Shown here in pieces: positions 8,313-17,291 of a stretch of DNA of 64,000 nt. The number at the start of each line of letters is the position of its first letter. Position 1 is the first letter of the stretch. The DNA is taken from assembly GCF_902159415.1 (NCBI RefSeq), contig NZ_CABGJU010000001.1, forward strand, positions 62,001 to 126,000, in the 5' to 3' direction. The stretch comes from Streptococcus mitis. GTDB taxonomy: Bacteria; Bacillota; Bacilli; Lactobacillales; Streptococcaceae. Made by a program: the position numbers and the translations under genes. Below the pieces are notes generated by a model. It did no database searches, had not been told where the DNA came from, and was given only the letters and a program-made list of their open reading frames with translations.

Positions 8313-9572
8313 ATGAAAGTCTTTCAGCATGTAAATATCGTGACTTGTGACCAAGATTTCCATGTCTATTTGGATGGGATTTTGGCTGTCAAAGAATCCC
8401 AAATCGTCTATGTCGGTCAGGAAAATCAAGAGATTCTTAAACAAGCAGATCAAATCATAGACTATCAGGGAGCCTGGATCATGCCTGGCTTGGTCAACTG
8501 CCATACCCATTCTGCCATGACAGGCTTGAGAGGCATTCGCGATGACAGTAATCTCCATGAATGGCTCAATGACTATATCTGGCCAGCAGAAGCTCAGTTT
8601 ACACCAGAGATGACTACAAAGGCCGTCAAAGAGGCTCTGACAGAAATGCTCCAGTCTGGAACAACAACCTTCAACGACATGTATAATCCTAATGGAGTGG
8701 ATATAGCGGAGATTTATGAGGCGATCAAGGTTTCTAAGATGCGTTGCTATTTTTCTCCAACCCTCTTTTCTTCAGAAGCTGAGACTACGAATGAGACTAT
8801 CGCTAGAATTCGAGCTGTCATCGAGACAATCAAAGGATACCAGGATCCCAAGTTCAAGGTTATGGTGGCCCCTCATTCGCCCTACAGTTGTAGTCGAGAA
8901 TTGCTTGAAGCAAGTCTTGACCTAGCAAAGGAAAAAAATATTCCCCTTCATATCCACGTGGCAGAAACCCAGGAAGAATCGGGAATTATCCTGAAACGCT
9001 ATGGCAAACGCCCATTAGCCTTTCTAGATGAGCTTGGCTATTTAGACCATAAAGCTGTCTTTGCCCATGGTGTGGAGTTAAATGAAGCAGAGATTGCCCG
9101 CTTGGCAGATTCGCAAGTCGCTATCGCTCACAATCCTATCAGCAACCTCAAACTAGCCTCAGGCATTGCACCAGTCGTCCAACTTCAAAAGGCAGGAGTA
9201 GCAGTTGGTATTGCGACGGACTCAGTCGCTTCAAACAATAACCTGGATATGTTTGAGGAAGGGCGGACGGCAGCACTCTTACAGAAGATGAAGAGTGGCG
9301 ATGCCAGCCAATTTCCAATCGAAACTGCCCTCAAGGCCTTGACAATCGAGGGTGCTAAGGTGTTAGGAATGGAAGCTGAGATTGGTAGTTTAGAAGTAGG
9401 CAAGCAGGCTGATTTTCTCGTTATTCAGCCCCAAGGCAAAATCCATCTTCAACCTCAAGAAAACATGCTATCTCACCTAGTTTATGCCGTCAAATCCAGT
9501 GATGTTGATGACGTCTATATTGGTGGAGAACAAGTCGTGAAAGACGGACATGTGTTAACAGTCTCACTGTAA
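8313..9572 (+). CDS. mtaD: 5-methylthioadenosine/S-adenosylhomocysteine deaminase family amidohydrolase
   Basis: A 419-residue metal-dependent amidohydrolase of the ATZ/TRZ-MtaD group, which deaminates methylthioadenosine, S-adenosylhomocysteine or related adenosine derivatives. The N-terminal beta segment leads to the metal motif NCHTHSAMTG around residue 65. Further metal and catalytic positions are visible: HIHVAETQEE, FAHGVELNE and IATDSVASNN. The C-terminal QADFLVI segment and the VYAVKSSDVDDVYIGG stretch are typical. The gene stands alone between two terminators. The exact substrate is inferred from the family; guanine and chloro-triazine deaminases are relatives. Confidence 0.85.
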   Translation: MKVFQHVNIVTCDQDFHVYLDGILAVKESQIVYVGQENQEILKQADQIIDYQGAWIMPGLVNCHTHSAMTGLRGIRDDSNLHEWLNDYIWPAEAQFTPEMTTKAVKEALTEMLQSGTTTFNDMYNPNGVDIAEIYEAIKVSKMRCYFSPTLFSSEAETTNETIARIRAVIETIKGYQDPKFKVMVAPHSPYSCSRELLEASLDLAKEKNIPLHIHVAETQEESGIILKRYGKRPLAFLDELGYLDHKAVFAHGVELNEAEIARLADSQVAIAHNPISNLKLASGIAPVVQLQKAGVAVGIATDSVASNNNLDMFEEGRTAALLQKMKSGDASQFPIETALKALTIEGAKVLGMEAEIGSLEVGKQADFLVIQPQGKIHLQPQENMLSHLVYAVKSSDVDDVYIGGEQVVKDGHVLTVSL

Positions 9573-9591
9573 AAATAAGCATAAAATCTCT

Positions 9592-9628
9592 AAATCTCAT
9601 GAGAAAAACCTTATGAGATTTTCTTATT
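9592..9628 (+). terminator. Terminator after mtaD
   Basis: Nine-base-pair perfect stem AAATCTCAT (9592-9600) with ATGAGATTT (9613-9621), then a T-rich tail. Confidence 0.7.
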
Positions 9629-9716
9629 TTACTAGTAATAACAAGGCTTTTACTAGGCATACAAAACTTGTATTTAGAAATTTTCAAAAAGTAGATTAGA
9701 TAAATAAGAGAACTTA

Positions 9717-9725
9717 TGGTATAAT
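9717..9725 (+). promoter_or_regulatory. Extended -10 promoter of prfB-ftsEX
   Basis: TGGTATAAT at 9717-9725, identical to the hom promoter core, 25 bases before the prfB ATG. Confidence 0.6.
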
Positions 9726-9749
9726 AAAAAGATACAAAAAGGAGTATTT

Positions 9750-10845
9750 ATGGACATTTCAGAAATTCGTCAGAAAATTGACACCAATCGTGAAAAATTA
9801 GCTTCTTTTAGGGGGTCTCTTTGACCTCGAAAGGTTAGAAGAAGATATTGCCATTTTGGAAAACAAAATGACTGAACCTGATTTTTGGAACGATAATATC
9901 GCGGCCCAAAAAACGTCGCAAGAATTAAACGAACTAAAAAACACCTATAATACTTTCCACAAGATGGAAGAATTACAGGATGAAGTTGAAATCTTACTAG
10001 ACTTTTTGGCAGAGGATGAATCTGTCCGTGAAGAGTTAATCGAGCAGCTAGGAACGTTGGACCAAATGATGACTAGCTACGAGATGACCCTTCTTTTGTC
10101 TGAGCCTTATGACCATAACAATGCCATCCTTGAGATTCACCCAGGATCTGGAGGAACAGAGGCTCAGGATTGGGGCGATATGCTCCTTCGGATGTATACT
10201 CGCTATGGAAATGCCAAGGGATTCAAGGTTGAGATTTTGGATTACCAAGCAGGTGATGAAGCGGGAATCAAGTCAGTGACCCTATCATTCGAAGGGCCGA
10301 ATGCTTATGGCCTCCTAAAGTCAGAGATGGGAGTTCATCGTTTGGTGCGTATCTCACCATTTGACTCAGCCAAACGTCGCCACACCTCTTTTACTTCTGT
10401 AGAAGTCATGCCAGAATTGGATGATACCATCGAAGTAGATATCCGAGAAGATGATATCAAGATGGATACTTTCCGTTCAGGTGGAGCAGGTGGACAGAAC
10501 GTCAACAAGGTTTCGACCGGTGTTCGTTTGACTCATATTCCGACGGGAATTGTCGTAGCATCGACTGTTGACCGTACTCAGTACGGAAACCGAGACCGTG
10601 CTATGAAGATGCTTCAAGCTAAACTTTACCAAATGGAGCAAGAAAAGAAAGCTGCTGAGGTAGACTCACTTAAGGGAGAGAAAAAAGAAATTACATGGGG
10701 AAGCCAAATCCGCTCCTATGTATTTACCCCTTATACTATGGTCAAAGACCATCGTACTAGCTTTGAAGTTGCGCAAGTAGATAAGGTAATGGATGGAGAC
10801 CTAGACGGTTTCATCGATGCCTATCTAAAATGGCGTATTAGTTAA
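9750..10845 (+). CDS. prfB: Peptide chain release factor 2, with programmed +1 frameshift
   Basis: Recognises UGA and UAA stop codons and releases the finished peptide. The gene is in two frames. The first 24 codons run from the ATG at 9750 (RBS AAAAAGGAG) to an in-frame TGA at 9822-9824. The shift site is classical: an internal Shine-Dalgarno-like AGGGGG (9810-9815) three bases before CTT-TGA-C. A +1 shift on CTT continues at GAC (9823) to the stop at 10845, giving 364 residues, the normal RF2 length. Past the shift, SPFD (the RF2 anticodon-mimic tripeptide) and the GGQ peptidyl-release motif in [11 protein letters not shown] are visible. RF2 level therefore controls its own synthesis. ftsE follows after 15 bases. 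Confidence 0.97.
9810..9825 (+). promoter_or_regulatory. RF2 programmed frameshift signal
   Basis: AGGGGG, spacer TCT, slippery CTT, stop TGA followed by C. This is the standard prfB recoding element that senses RF2 shortage. Confidence 0.97.
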
Positions 10846-10860
10846 TAGAAAGGAAGTCAC

Positions 10861-11553
10861 ATGTCAATCATTGAAATGAGAGATGTTGTCAAAAAATACG
10901 ACAACGGGACAACTGCCCTACGTGGCGTCACTGTAAGTATCGATGCAGGAGAGTTTGCCTACATTGTAGGACCTTCAGGTGCCGGAAAATCAACCTTTAT
11001 CCGTGCCTTGTATCGTGAGGTAAAAATCGACAACGGGAGCTTGCAAGTTGCTGGCTATAACCTTGTTAAAATTAAAAAGAAAGATGTTCCAATGCTACGT
11101 AGAAACGTAGGAGTGGTCTTTCAGGACTACAAACTGTTACCAAAGAAAACTGTTTATGAGAACATTGCCTACGCAATGGAGGTAGTTGGTGAAAGACGTC
11201 GTAATATCAAAAAACGTGTTATGGAAGTCTTGGATCTAGTTGGATTGAAGCACAAGGTGCGTTCGTTCCCAAATGAGCTTTCAGGTGGTGAGCAACAGCG
11301 TATCGCCATTGCCCGTGCTATCGTAAACAATCCTAAGGTCTTGATTGCCGACGAACCAACAGGAAACTTGGACCCAGATAACTCATGGGAAATCATGAAC
11401 CTCTTGGAACGTATCAACCTTCAAGGGACAACAGTATTGATGGCGACCCACAACAGCCAAATCGTAAATACCTTGCGCCACCGCGTTATTGCCATCGAAA
11501 ATGGTCGCGTGGTACGTGATGAAGCGAAAGGAGAGTACGGATACGATGATTAG
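10861..11553 (+). CDS. ftsE: Cell division ATP-binding protein FtsE
   Basis: The cytoplasmic ATPase of the FtsEX complex, which in streptococci controls the peptidoglycan hydrolase PcsB at the division septum. It is 230 residues with Walker A GPSGAGKST, Q-loop VFQDYKLL, signature LSGGEQQR, Walker B VLIADEPTGNLDP and the H-loop MATHN. The A-loop and the basic KIKKKDVP segment are typical FtsE. It starts 15 bases after prfB, with AAAGGAAG upstream, and its 3' end overlaps ftsX by 8 bases, so the complex subunits are translationally coupled. Confidence 0.97.
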   Translation: MSIIEMRDVVKKYDNGTTALRGVTVSIDAGEFAYIVGPSGAGKSTFIRALYREVKIDNGSLQVAGYNLVKIKKKDVPMLRRNVGVVFQDYKLLPKKTVYENIAYAMEVVGERRRNIKKRVMEVLDLVGLKHKVRSFPNELSGGEQQRIAIARAIVNNPKVLIADEPTGNLDPDNSWEIMNLLERINLQGTTVLMATHNSQIVNTLRHRVIAIENGRVVRDEAKGEYGYDD

Positions 11554-12472
11554 TAGATTTTTTCGTCACCTATTTGAGTCTTTAAAGAGTTTAAAGCGTA
11601 ATGGGTGGATGACCATTGCTGCCATTAGTTCAGTAATGATCACCTTGACCTTGGTTGCAATCTTTGCTTCAGTTATCTTTAACACTGCAAAATTAGCAAC
11701 TGATATTGAAAACAACGTCCGTGTAATGGTGTATATCCGTAAGGATGTTGAGGATAATAGTGAAACTATTGTAAAAGAAGGCCAAACAGTTACCAATAAC
11801 GACTACCACAAGGTCTATAACGCCCTCAAGTCTATGTCAGCAGTTAAGAATGTCACTTTCTCAAGTAAGGAAGAACAGTATGACAAGTTGACTGAAACAA
11901 TGGGTGAAGAGTGGAAAGTCTTTGAAGGAGATGCCAATCCCCTTCACGATGCCTATATCGTAGATACCAATTCACCAAGTGATGTTAAGAAAGTAGCTGA
12001 AGATGCTAAAAAGATTGAAGGTGTTTCTGAGGTCCAAGACGGTGGTGCCAATACAGAACGTCTCTTCAAGTTGGCTTCATTCATCCGTGTTTGGGGCTTG
12101 GTCATTGCAGGACTCTTGATCTTTATCGCAGTCTTCTTGATTTCAAATACCATCCGTATCACTATCATTTCACGTAGCCGTGAAATTCAGATTATGCGAT
12201 TGGTTGGTGCCAAGAATAGTTACATCCGTGGACCATTCTTGCTGGAAGGTGCCTTTATCGGATTGTTGGGAGCAGCTCTTCCATCAATTTTGGTTTACTT
12301 TATCTATAATAAAGTCTTCCAATCTGTTAACCCGTCATTGGTTGGTCAAAACCTATCATTGATTACACCTGACATCTTTAATCCAGTTATGATCGGTCTT
12401 TTGTTTGTTATCGGTATTTGTATCGGATCACTTGGATCAGGGATTTCAATGCGCCGATTCTTGAAAATCTAA
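11546..12472 (+). CDS. ftsX: Cell division protein FtsX
   Basis: Membrane partner of FtsE; transmits ATP hydrolysis to the extracellular hydrolase PcsB. The 308-residue protein has one transmembrane helix near residue 25-50 (MTIAAISSVMITLTLVAIFA), a large extracellular loop of about 130 residues, then three helices at the C-terminus (VWGLVIAGLLIFIAVFL, a second in the FLLEGAFIGLLGAALPS region, and GLLFVIGICIGSLGSG). I placed the start at the ATG at 11546, inside the last codons of ftsE, because the following MISRFFRHLFESLKSL is the conserved FtsX N-terminus; an upstream in-frame ATG at 11489 would add 19 residues that lie inside ftsE. Confidence 0.95.
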   Translation: MISRFFRHLFESLKSLKRNGWMTIAAISSVMITLTLVAIFASVIFNTAKLATDIENNVRVMVYIRKDVEDNSETIVKEGQTVTNNDYHKVYNALKSMSAVKNVTFSSKEEQYDKLTETMGEEWKVFEGDANPLHDAYIVDTNSPSDVKKVAEDAKKIEGVSEVQDGGANTERLFKLASFIRVWGLVIAGLLIFIAVFLISNTIRITIISRSREIQIMRLVGAKNSYIRGPFLLEGAFIGLLGAALPSILVYFIYNKVFQSVNPSLVGQNLSLITPDIFNPVMIGLLFVIGICIGSLGSGISMRRFLKI

Positions 12473-12497
12473 GGCAAATTTAATTTTAAAAAATACT

Positions 12498-12548
12498 AAA
12501 AAGTGGGATGCACTCGAGGCTTAGCTTAGTCTGATTGCCCTGCTTTTT
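12498..12548 (+). terminator. Possible weak terminator after ftsX
   Basis: AAAAAGTGGG can pair imperfectly with CCCTGCTTTTT across about 30 bases, ending in T residues. The loop is long and the call is weak. Confidence 0.35.
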
Positions 12549-12646
12549 CTTTTGGTCTTGGTGCTCAGTCGCTTGCCAATTTTGGCTAAAGAGTGTATGA
12601 TAGGAAAGGACCTTTTTTACTAAAATGAATCATGAATGAGGAAAAA

Positions 12647-13801
12647 ATGAAACAATTTTTGGAAAAAGTGAGTATACTCTCCTTATCGTTAGTATTAATC
12701 ACATCGTTTTCAATCTCGAGCGCCCTGCCAGCCATGTTTGACTATTATCAGGGCTATTCGACCGGTCAGGTTGAGCTCTTGGTCAGCCTCCCATCCTTTG
12801 GGATTATGGCTATGCTTTTATTAAATGGAGTTCTAGAGCGTATGTTTCCGGAACGTCTCCAGTTAACTCTGGGGCTCTTGATTTTATCCATCAGTGGAAC
12901 GGCGCCTTTCTGGTATCAGGGTTATTACTTTGTCTTTGCTACACGCTTGCTATTTGGACTTGGAGTTGGAATGCTTAATGCCAAGGCTATCTCCATCATC
13001 AGTGAACGTTACCACGGCAAAACTCGTATCCAGATGCTTGGTTTTCGTGGGTCAGCTGAAGTAGTAGGAGCCTCTATCTTGACTTTGGCAGTTGGTCAAC
13101 TCTTAGCATATGGCTGGACGGCTAGTTTCTTGGCCTATGCCGCAGGCTTGGTAGTCTTGGTGCTCTTTCTTTTATTTGTCCCTTACAACAAGGAAGAAAT
13201 TCATGAGTCCAAGCATCAGACAGAAGAAGCAGTAAGATTGACTGCTTCTATGAAAAAGCTCATTTTCTTCCTTGCTATTGCAGCCGCAGTGATTGTATGT
13301 ACAAATACGGCCATCACCTTCCGTATCCCTAGTCTCATGATTGAGGCAGGTTTTGGAGATGCTCAGTTGTCCAGTTTGGTACTTAGTGCCATGCAGTTGA
13401 TTGGGATTCTAGCTGGAATCAGCTTTTCTTTCCTGATCTCGACCTTCAAGGAAAGACTTCTATTGGTCGCTGGTGTCACTTTTGGGATAGGGCAAATCAT
13501 CATTGCTCTTTCCCCATCACTCTGGGTGGTGGTTGCAGGTTCTACCCTGGGAGGATTTGCCTACAGCATCGCTCTGACGACAGTCTTTCAGTTGATATCT
13601 GAGCGAATTCCTGCAAAACTCCTCAACAAAGCAACTTCATTTGCTGTTTTGGGATGTTCTTTTGGAGCATCATTAACACCCTTTGTTCTTTCAGGGATTG
13701 GCTTGGTGACTACAGATGGTCGATTGACCTTTATTATCCTAGGAGCATGGATGATTGCAACATCAGTCATTGTTTCTATTTTATTGAAAAAAGAAGTTTA
13801 A
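12647..13801 (+). CDS. Major facilitator superfamily transporter
   Basis: An inner-membrane transporter of about 384 residues with roughly twelve hydrophobic helices. The cytoplasmic loop between helices 2 and 3 has a diverged MFS motif (GVLERMFPERL), and helix 4 begins near RLLFGLGVGMLNAKAISII. A charged central loop (NKEEIHESKHQTEEAVR) separates the two six-helix halves. The pattern resembles the CynX/NimT-like group, but I cannot name a substrate. The ATG at 12647 has GAGG six bases upstream; an ATG five codons earlier (12632) lacks a site. A bidirectional terminator follows, facing the TVP38 gene. Confidence 0.8.
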   Translation: MKQFLEKVSILSLSLVLITSFSISSALPAMFDYYQGYSTGQVELLVSLPSFGIMAMLLLNGVLERMFPERLQLTLGLLILSISGTAPFWYQGYYFVFATRLLFGLGVGMLNAKAISIISERYHGKTRIQMLGFRGSAEVVGASILTLAVGQLLAYGWTASFLAYAAGLVVLVLFLLFVPYNKEEIHESKHQTEEAVRLTASMKKLIFFLAIAAAVIVCTNTAITFRIPSLMIEAGFGDAQLSSLVLSAMQLIGILAGISFSFLISTFKERLLLVAGVTFGIGQIIIALSPSLWVVVAGSTLGGFAYSIALTTVFQLISERIPAKLLNKATSFAVLGCSFGASLTPFVLSGIGLVTTDGRLTFIILGAWMIATSVIVSILLKKEV

Positions 13802-13803
13802 CA

Positions 13804-13838
13804 AAAAACTCAAGGATATAAGTTCCTTGAGTTTTTTT
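13804..13838. terminator. Bidirectional terminator between MFS and TVP38 genes
   Basis: A-run, 9-bp stem ACTCAAGGA (13808-13816) with TCCTTGAGT (13824-13832), then a T-run. It serves the convergent genes on both sides. Confidence 0.85.
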
Positions 13839-14463
13839 ATTTATTAGAAAGCATCTGCCAAAAAATATCGATGATATAAGTCAAACCATAGGTATAAACA
13901 ACTAATGTAAAAGGCTTTGTCAAGATGATGATAGTCATATAGCGTTTGAAGCTCATCTTGGTCAGGGCAGCCAGCATACAGAGAAAATCTGCAGGACTAA
14001 CTGGCCAAATCATCATAAAGATAAAGAAACGGTCAAAGCGATTGCCCTTATCTAACCAACCGATATACTTATCATAGGTCCGTTTGCTGACGACTGATTG
14101 GACAAAAGGCGCACCATAGAGCCTTACTAGGTAAAAGATAATAGCACAACCAATGACGATACCAATGTAGTTATAGATAGTACCCACGATATGCCCATAG
14201 ATGAAAACACCCGCAACAGATGTCAGAGCACCAGGGATAATGGGAACAACCGTCTGTAAAATCTGTAAAAAGATAAAGAGTGGAGGCCCCCATATACCTG
14301 CCTGTTGGATAAAGTCAGAGAGGGTTTCCTTGGAATGTAAAATCCCAGCTTGATAGGCCCAAATACAAAAGATAATCGTACCAATTCCACCTGCTATGGA
14401 TGAAAAATGGATGACTTGCTGCAGAAGGGGAGAAATAGCCTTCATTTGTTTATCGGATGACAT
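13837..14463 (-). CDS. TVP38/TMEM64 (DedA-like, VTT domain) membrane protein
   Basis: A 208-residue integral membrane protein of the VTT/SNARE-associated family. Relatives act in lipid scrambling or transport and membrane homeostasis, but no specific role is assigned to this member. The VTT core is visible: the re-entrant loop with QILQTVVPIIPGALTSVAGVFIYG around residues 67-90, the YNYIGIVIGCAIIFYLVRLYG helix, and the second loop MIWPVSPADFLCMLAALTKMSFKRYM near residues 150-176. It is divergent from the helicase gene to its right and convergent with the MFS gene. Confidence 0.85.
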   Translation of the reverse strand: MSSDKQMKAISPLLQQVIHFSSIAGGIGTIIFCIWAYQAGILHSKETLSDFIQQAGIWGPPLFIFLQILQTVVPIIPGALTSVAGVFIYGHIVGTIYNYIGIVIGCAIIFYLVRLYGAPFVQSVVSKRTYDKYIGWLDKGNRFDRFFIFMMIWPVSPADFLCMLAALTKMSFKRYMTIIILTKPFTLVVYTYGLTYIIDIFWQMLSNK

Positions 14464-14553
14464 GTAAACTCCTCTTAAATAGTATAAATCTACTATACCA
14501 TATTTTGAGGAGAAAGACTAGATGGGATACTTCGTGTGACTTTGACTCAAGTA

Positions 14554-14562
14554 TGATAAAAT
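14554..14562 (+). promoter_or_regulatory. Extended -10 promoter of the helicase gene
   Basis: TGATAAAAT at 14554-14562. The same extended -10 occurs before hsdM, pnp, relA and the surface protein gene in this window. No -35 at the right distance. Confidence 0.5.
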
Positions 14563-14599
14563 GGGAATAAGAAAATGACAGCTTAGAATGAGGAAAATC

Positions 14600-17245
14600 A
14601 TGTTAGGATTGAAGTTTAATGGCACTTGGCGCAACTACCAAAAACAGGTATTGGACAACTTCCAAGAATACCAAGCAGATGGTCATGTCCACTTGGTGGC
14701 AGCGCCTGGTTCAGGGAAAACAACCATAGGAATCGAGTTGATTGGTCGCTTTGATAAGCCTGCCCTCGTTTTGGTACCGACGGTTACCATCCGGGAACAA
14801 TGGGTGGATAGGATTCGCCAGGCCTTTTTAGAGGATGAAAACCAGGTCACAAGTCTCGTGTCTCAAAATCTCAAGGACATGAAGCAAATCACCATTGCCA
14901 CCTATCAAGCTTTTCACAGTGCTATGCAACAGGTGCAATCTCAAGAAGATAACGGCGAGGTTGAGGATTTTGTAGGCTTTGACCTGCTTGCCAGACTCAA
15001 AGAAAGGGGTGTCGAAACCCTCTGTCTGGACGAATGCCATCACTTGAGAAATGAATGGTGGAAAAGCTTAGAAGACTTCCGTAAAAACTACCAGCAACTG
15101 CAAGTCATCTCTCTTACTGCGACACCGCCTTATGACAGTGAACCAGAACTCTGGGATCGCTATCTCCAGATGTGTGGCGAGATTGACCAAGAAATCACAG
15201 TCCCAGAACTGGTCAAGGAAGACACTCTTTGCCCTCATCAGGACTTTGTCTATATCTGTTTTCCGACTAAGGAAGAGGACAAGCGCTTGGAAGAGTTTGA
15301 AGACACCAAGTGGCAGTATGTCAGCCAACTAGTCCTTGATACTGACTTCCAAGAGTTGATTCGGAGTTCCAAGGTTCTCAAAGGGGAAGTTTCTGCGGAT
15401 ATGCTCCTTGAGGATCCCAAGTATCTCTCAGCACTCCTCATTTATCTACAGGCTCAAAAGCTGGAAATCCCCAAATATCTACGAGATTTACTAGGTGCTG
15501 AAGGTTTGCCTGCTCTTAATTACTACTGGCTCGAAGTCCTCTTGCAAGGCCTTCTCTATCAAACTCCTGACTGGTATGAGGATCCGCAGGAGACAAAGAA
15601 AAAAATAGAAGCAGAACTGAAATCAAGAGGACTGATTGAAAAACGTCAGGTTTTCTTGGTCAAATCCAAGGCCAATGACCAAATCCTCAACCAATCTCTA
15701 GGAAAACTGGCTGGTATTGCATCTATCTTTGAGACCGAGTATGCTAGTCTAGGTCAGGACTTGAGACAGTTGGTCTTGGCGGACTATATCCGTAAGGATT
15801 TTGCCAGTTATCTGGGAGATGACCAAGCACCAATCACGCAATTAGGTGTCCTCCCTTATTTTGAAACCATTCGCAGAAGTGCACAAAAGGAAGGCCTATC
15901 TGTCCCTATAGCAGTCCTTTCTGGTAGTGTCGTGATCATACCTGCTAGTGTCAAGGCAGAACTTGAAGCGCTCATCCCAAATACCAACTTGACCTTCTCA
16001 GCCATCGGAAAACTCGACCAAGAGGCCTATCTCCAAGTAGGATTTCCATCTAGCTTTAAGGGGATGGTCGCAGCAGTGACCGAGCTCTTCCAACGTGGTT
16101 CTATCCAGGTCTTGGTCGGAACCAAGTCTCTCTTGGGAGAAGGATGGGATGCACCTTGTGTCAACTCTCTCATCCTCGGAAGTTTTGTCGGAAGCTTTAT
16201 GCTCAGTAATCAAATGCGGGGCCGTGCCATCCGTATCTGGCCAGGGCATCCAGATAAGACTAGTAATATCTGGCACCTAGTAGCCATCAAACCGTACAAA
16301 AATCCAGTCTTTTCTAAGGAGGATCAAGAGGAACTAGACCTCAATCCATATCAGGACTTACAAACCCTTGCCCGTCGTATGGACCATTTCCTTGGCTTGT
16401 CCTATAAGGAAGATACCATTGAAACAGGTCTGGATCGCTTGAACTTTCCTGAGTTCCCATTTAAGAAAAAGAACCTGGAAGACTATAACGAGAAGATCAA
16501 GGAACTATCCAAAAATCGTGCCTCCCTTCGTAAAAAATGGCAGGACTCTCTCATCGTTGCAGATAAGATTGAGATTGTCAATGAAGTTGCGACCGACAGT
16601 AAACGAATCCCTCTGCTTGCCCTAGCGGATGCTGAAAGGTGGCTACGCTATGCTCTGATGGTATTTGCCATTAGTCTCCTAGCTTATGTCTTTAGACTAA
16701 CCTTCTTTGCCTTACCATGGTTGACAGCTCTTTGTGTCCTCTTCCTAGCCATTACAGCCTTTCGATACTACAGCTACAAGAGTCCTTATAAACGGCTGCG
16801 CCAGATTGGTGAAGCTATTCGTAAGGTCATGGTGACTGCGGGGCATTTGTCTGATGACCAGTCGCGCGTGCAGGTCGATGAGGACAAGGACAGCTTTAAC
16901 GTCTTTGCCTATCTAAAAGGTGGCAGTATGCGAGACAAGGAACTCTTTTCAAAGGCATTGGGAGAATTCTTTGCGCCAGTGGACAATCAACGCTACCTCT
17001 TAGTCGCTAAAAAAGTTCCGGCAGGTCAGTCCAAGTATTTTGTAGTTCCTAGCCTCTTTGAAAAACGCAAGGAAGATGCCCAGCTCTTCCAAAATGCCGT
17101 CGCACCACATATAGGCAACTACCAACTCGTCTACACCCGCAACGAAGCAGGCCGAAAAATCCTGCTCGAAGCCAGACTCAAATCCCTAGCAAACAAAAAC
17201 GATCGCATCATCACTAAGAAAAAGGTCAAAAGTGCGTTGAAGTAG
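14600..17245 (+). CDS. SF2 DEAD/DEAH-type helicase with C-terminal transmembrane hairpin
   Basis: A large (881-residue) superfamily 2 helicase or translocase. Motif I is AAPGSGKTT, motif II DECHH, motif III SLTATPP, and the C-terminal RecA lobe has GTKSLLGEGWDAP and the arginine-finger motif QMRGRAIR. This layout resembles Res-subunit/SSL2-type helicases, with a long alpha-helical insert between the lobes. The odd feature is a pair of hydrophobic helices near residues 680-731 (ALMVFAISLLAYVF and ALPWLTALCVLFLAI) followed by basic residues, which should anchor it to the membrane. The C-terminal 150 residues match no domain I know. The ATG at 14600 has GAGGA just upstream; an ATG at 14588 is the alternative. 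AbiH follows after 46 bases. A role in defence is inferred from location. Confidence 0.75.
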   Translation: MLGLKFNGTWRNYQKQVLDNFQEYQADGHVHLVAAPGSGKTTIGIELIGRFDKPALVLVPTVTIREQWVDRIRQAFLEDENQVTSLVSQNLKDMKQITIATYQAFHSAMQQVQSQEDNGEVEDFVGFDLLARLKERGVETLCLDECHHLRNEWWKSLEDFRKNYQQLQVISLTATPPYDSEPELWDRYLQMCGEIDQEITVPELVKEDTLCPHQDFVYICFPTKEEDKRLEEFEDTKWQYVSQLVLDTDFQELIRSSKVLKGEVSADMLLEDPKYLSALLIYLQAQKLEIPKYLRDLLGAEGLPALNYYWLEVLLQGLLYQTPDWYEDPQETKKKIEAELKSRGLIEKRQVFLVKSKANDQILNQSLGKLAGIASIFETEYASLGQDLRQLVLADYIRKDFASYLGDDQAPITQLGVLPYFETIRRSAQKEGLSVPIAVLSGSVVIIPASVKAELEALIPNTNLTFSAIGKLDQEAYLQVGFPSSFKGMVAAVTELFQRGSIQVLVGTKSLLGEGWDAPCVNSLILGSFVGSFMLSNQMRGRAIRIWPGHPDKTSNIWHLVAIKPYKNPVFSKEDQEELDLNPYQDLQTLARRMDHFLGLSYKEDTIETGLDRLNFPEFPFKKKNLEDYNEKIKELSKNRASLRKKWQDSLIVADKIEIVNEVATDSKRIPLLALADAERWLRYALMVFAISLLAYVFRLTFFALPWLTALCVLFLAITAFRYYSYKSPYKRLRQIGEAIRKVMVTAGHLSDDQSRVQVDEDKDSFNVFAYLKGGSMRDKELFSKALGEFFAPVDNQRYLLVAKKVPAGQSKYFVVPSLFEKRKEDAQLFQNAVAPHIGNYQLVYTRNEAGRKILLEARLKSLANKNDRIITKKKVKSALK

Positions 17246-17291
17246 GGAGACAACTATTTTAATATTTATACAAAGAAAAAAGGAGAAAATT

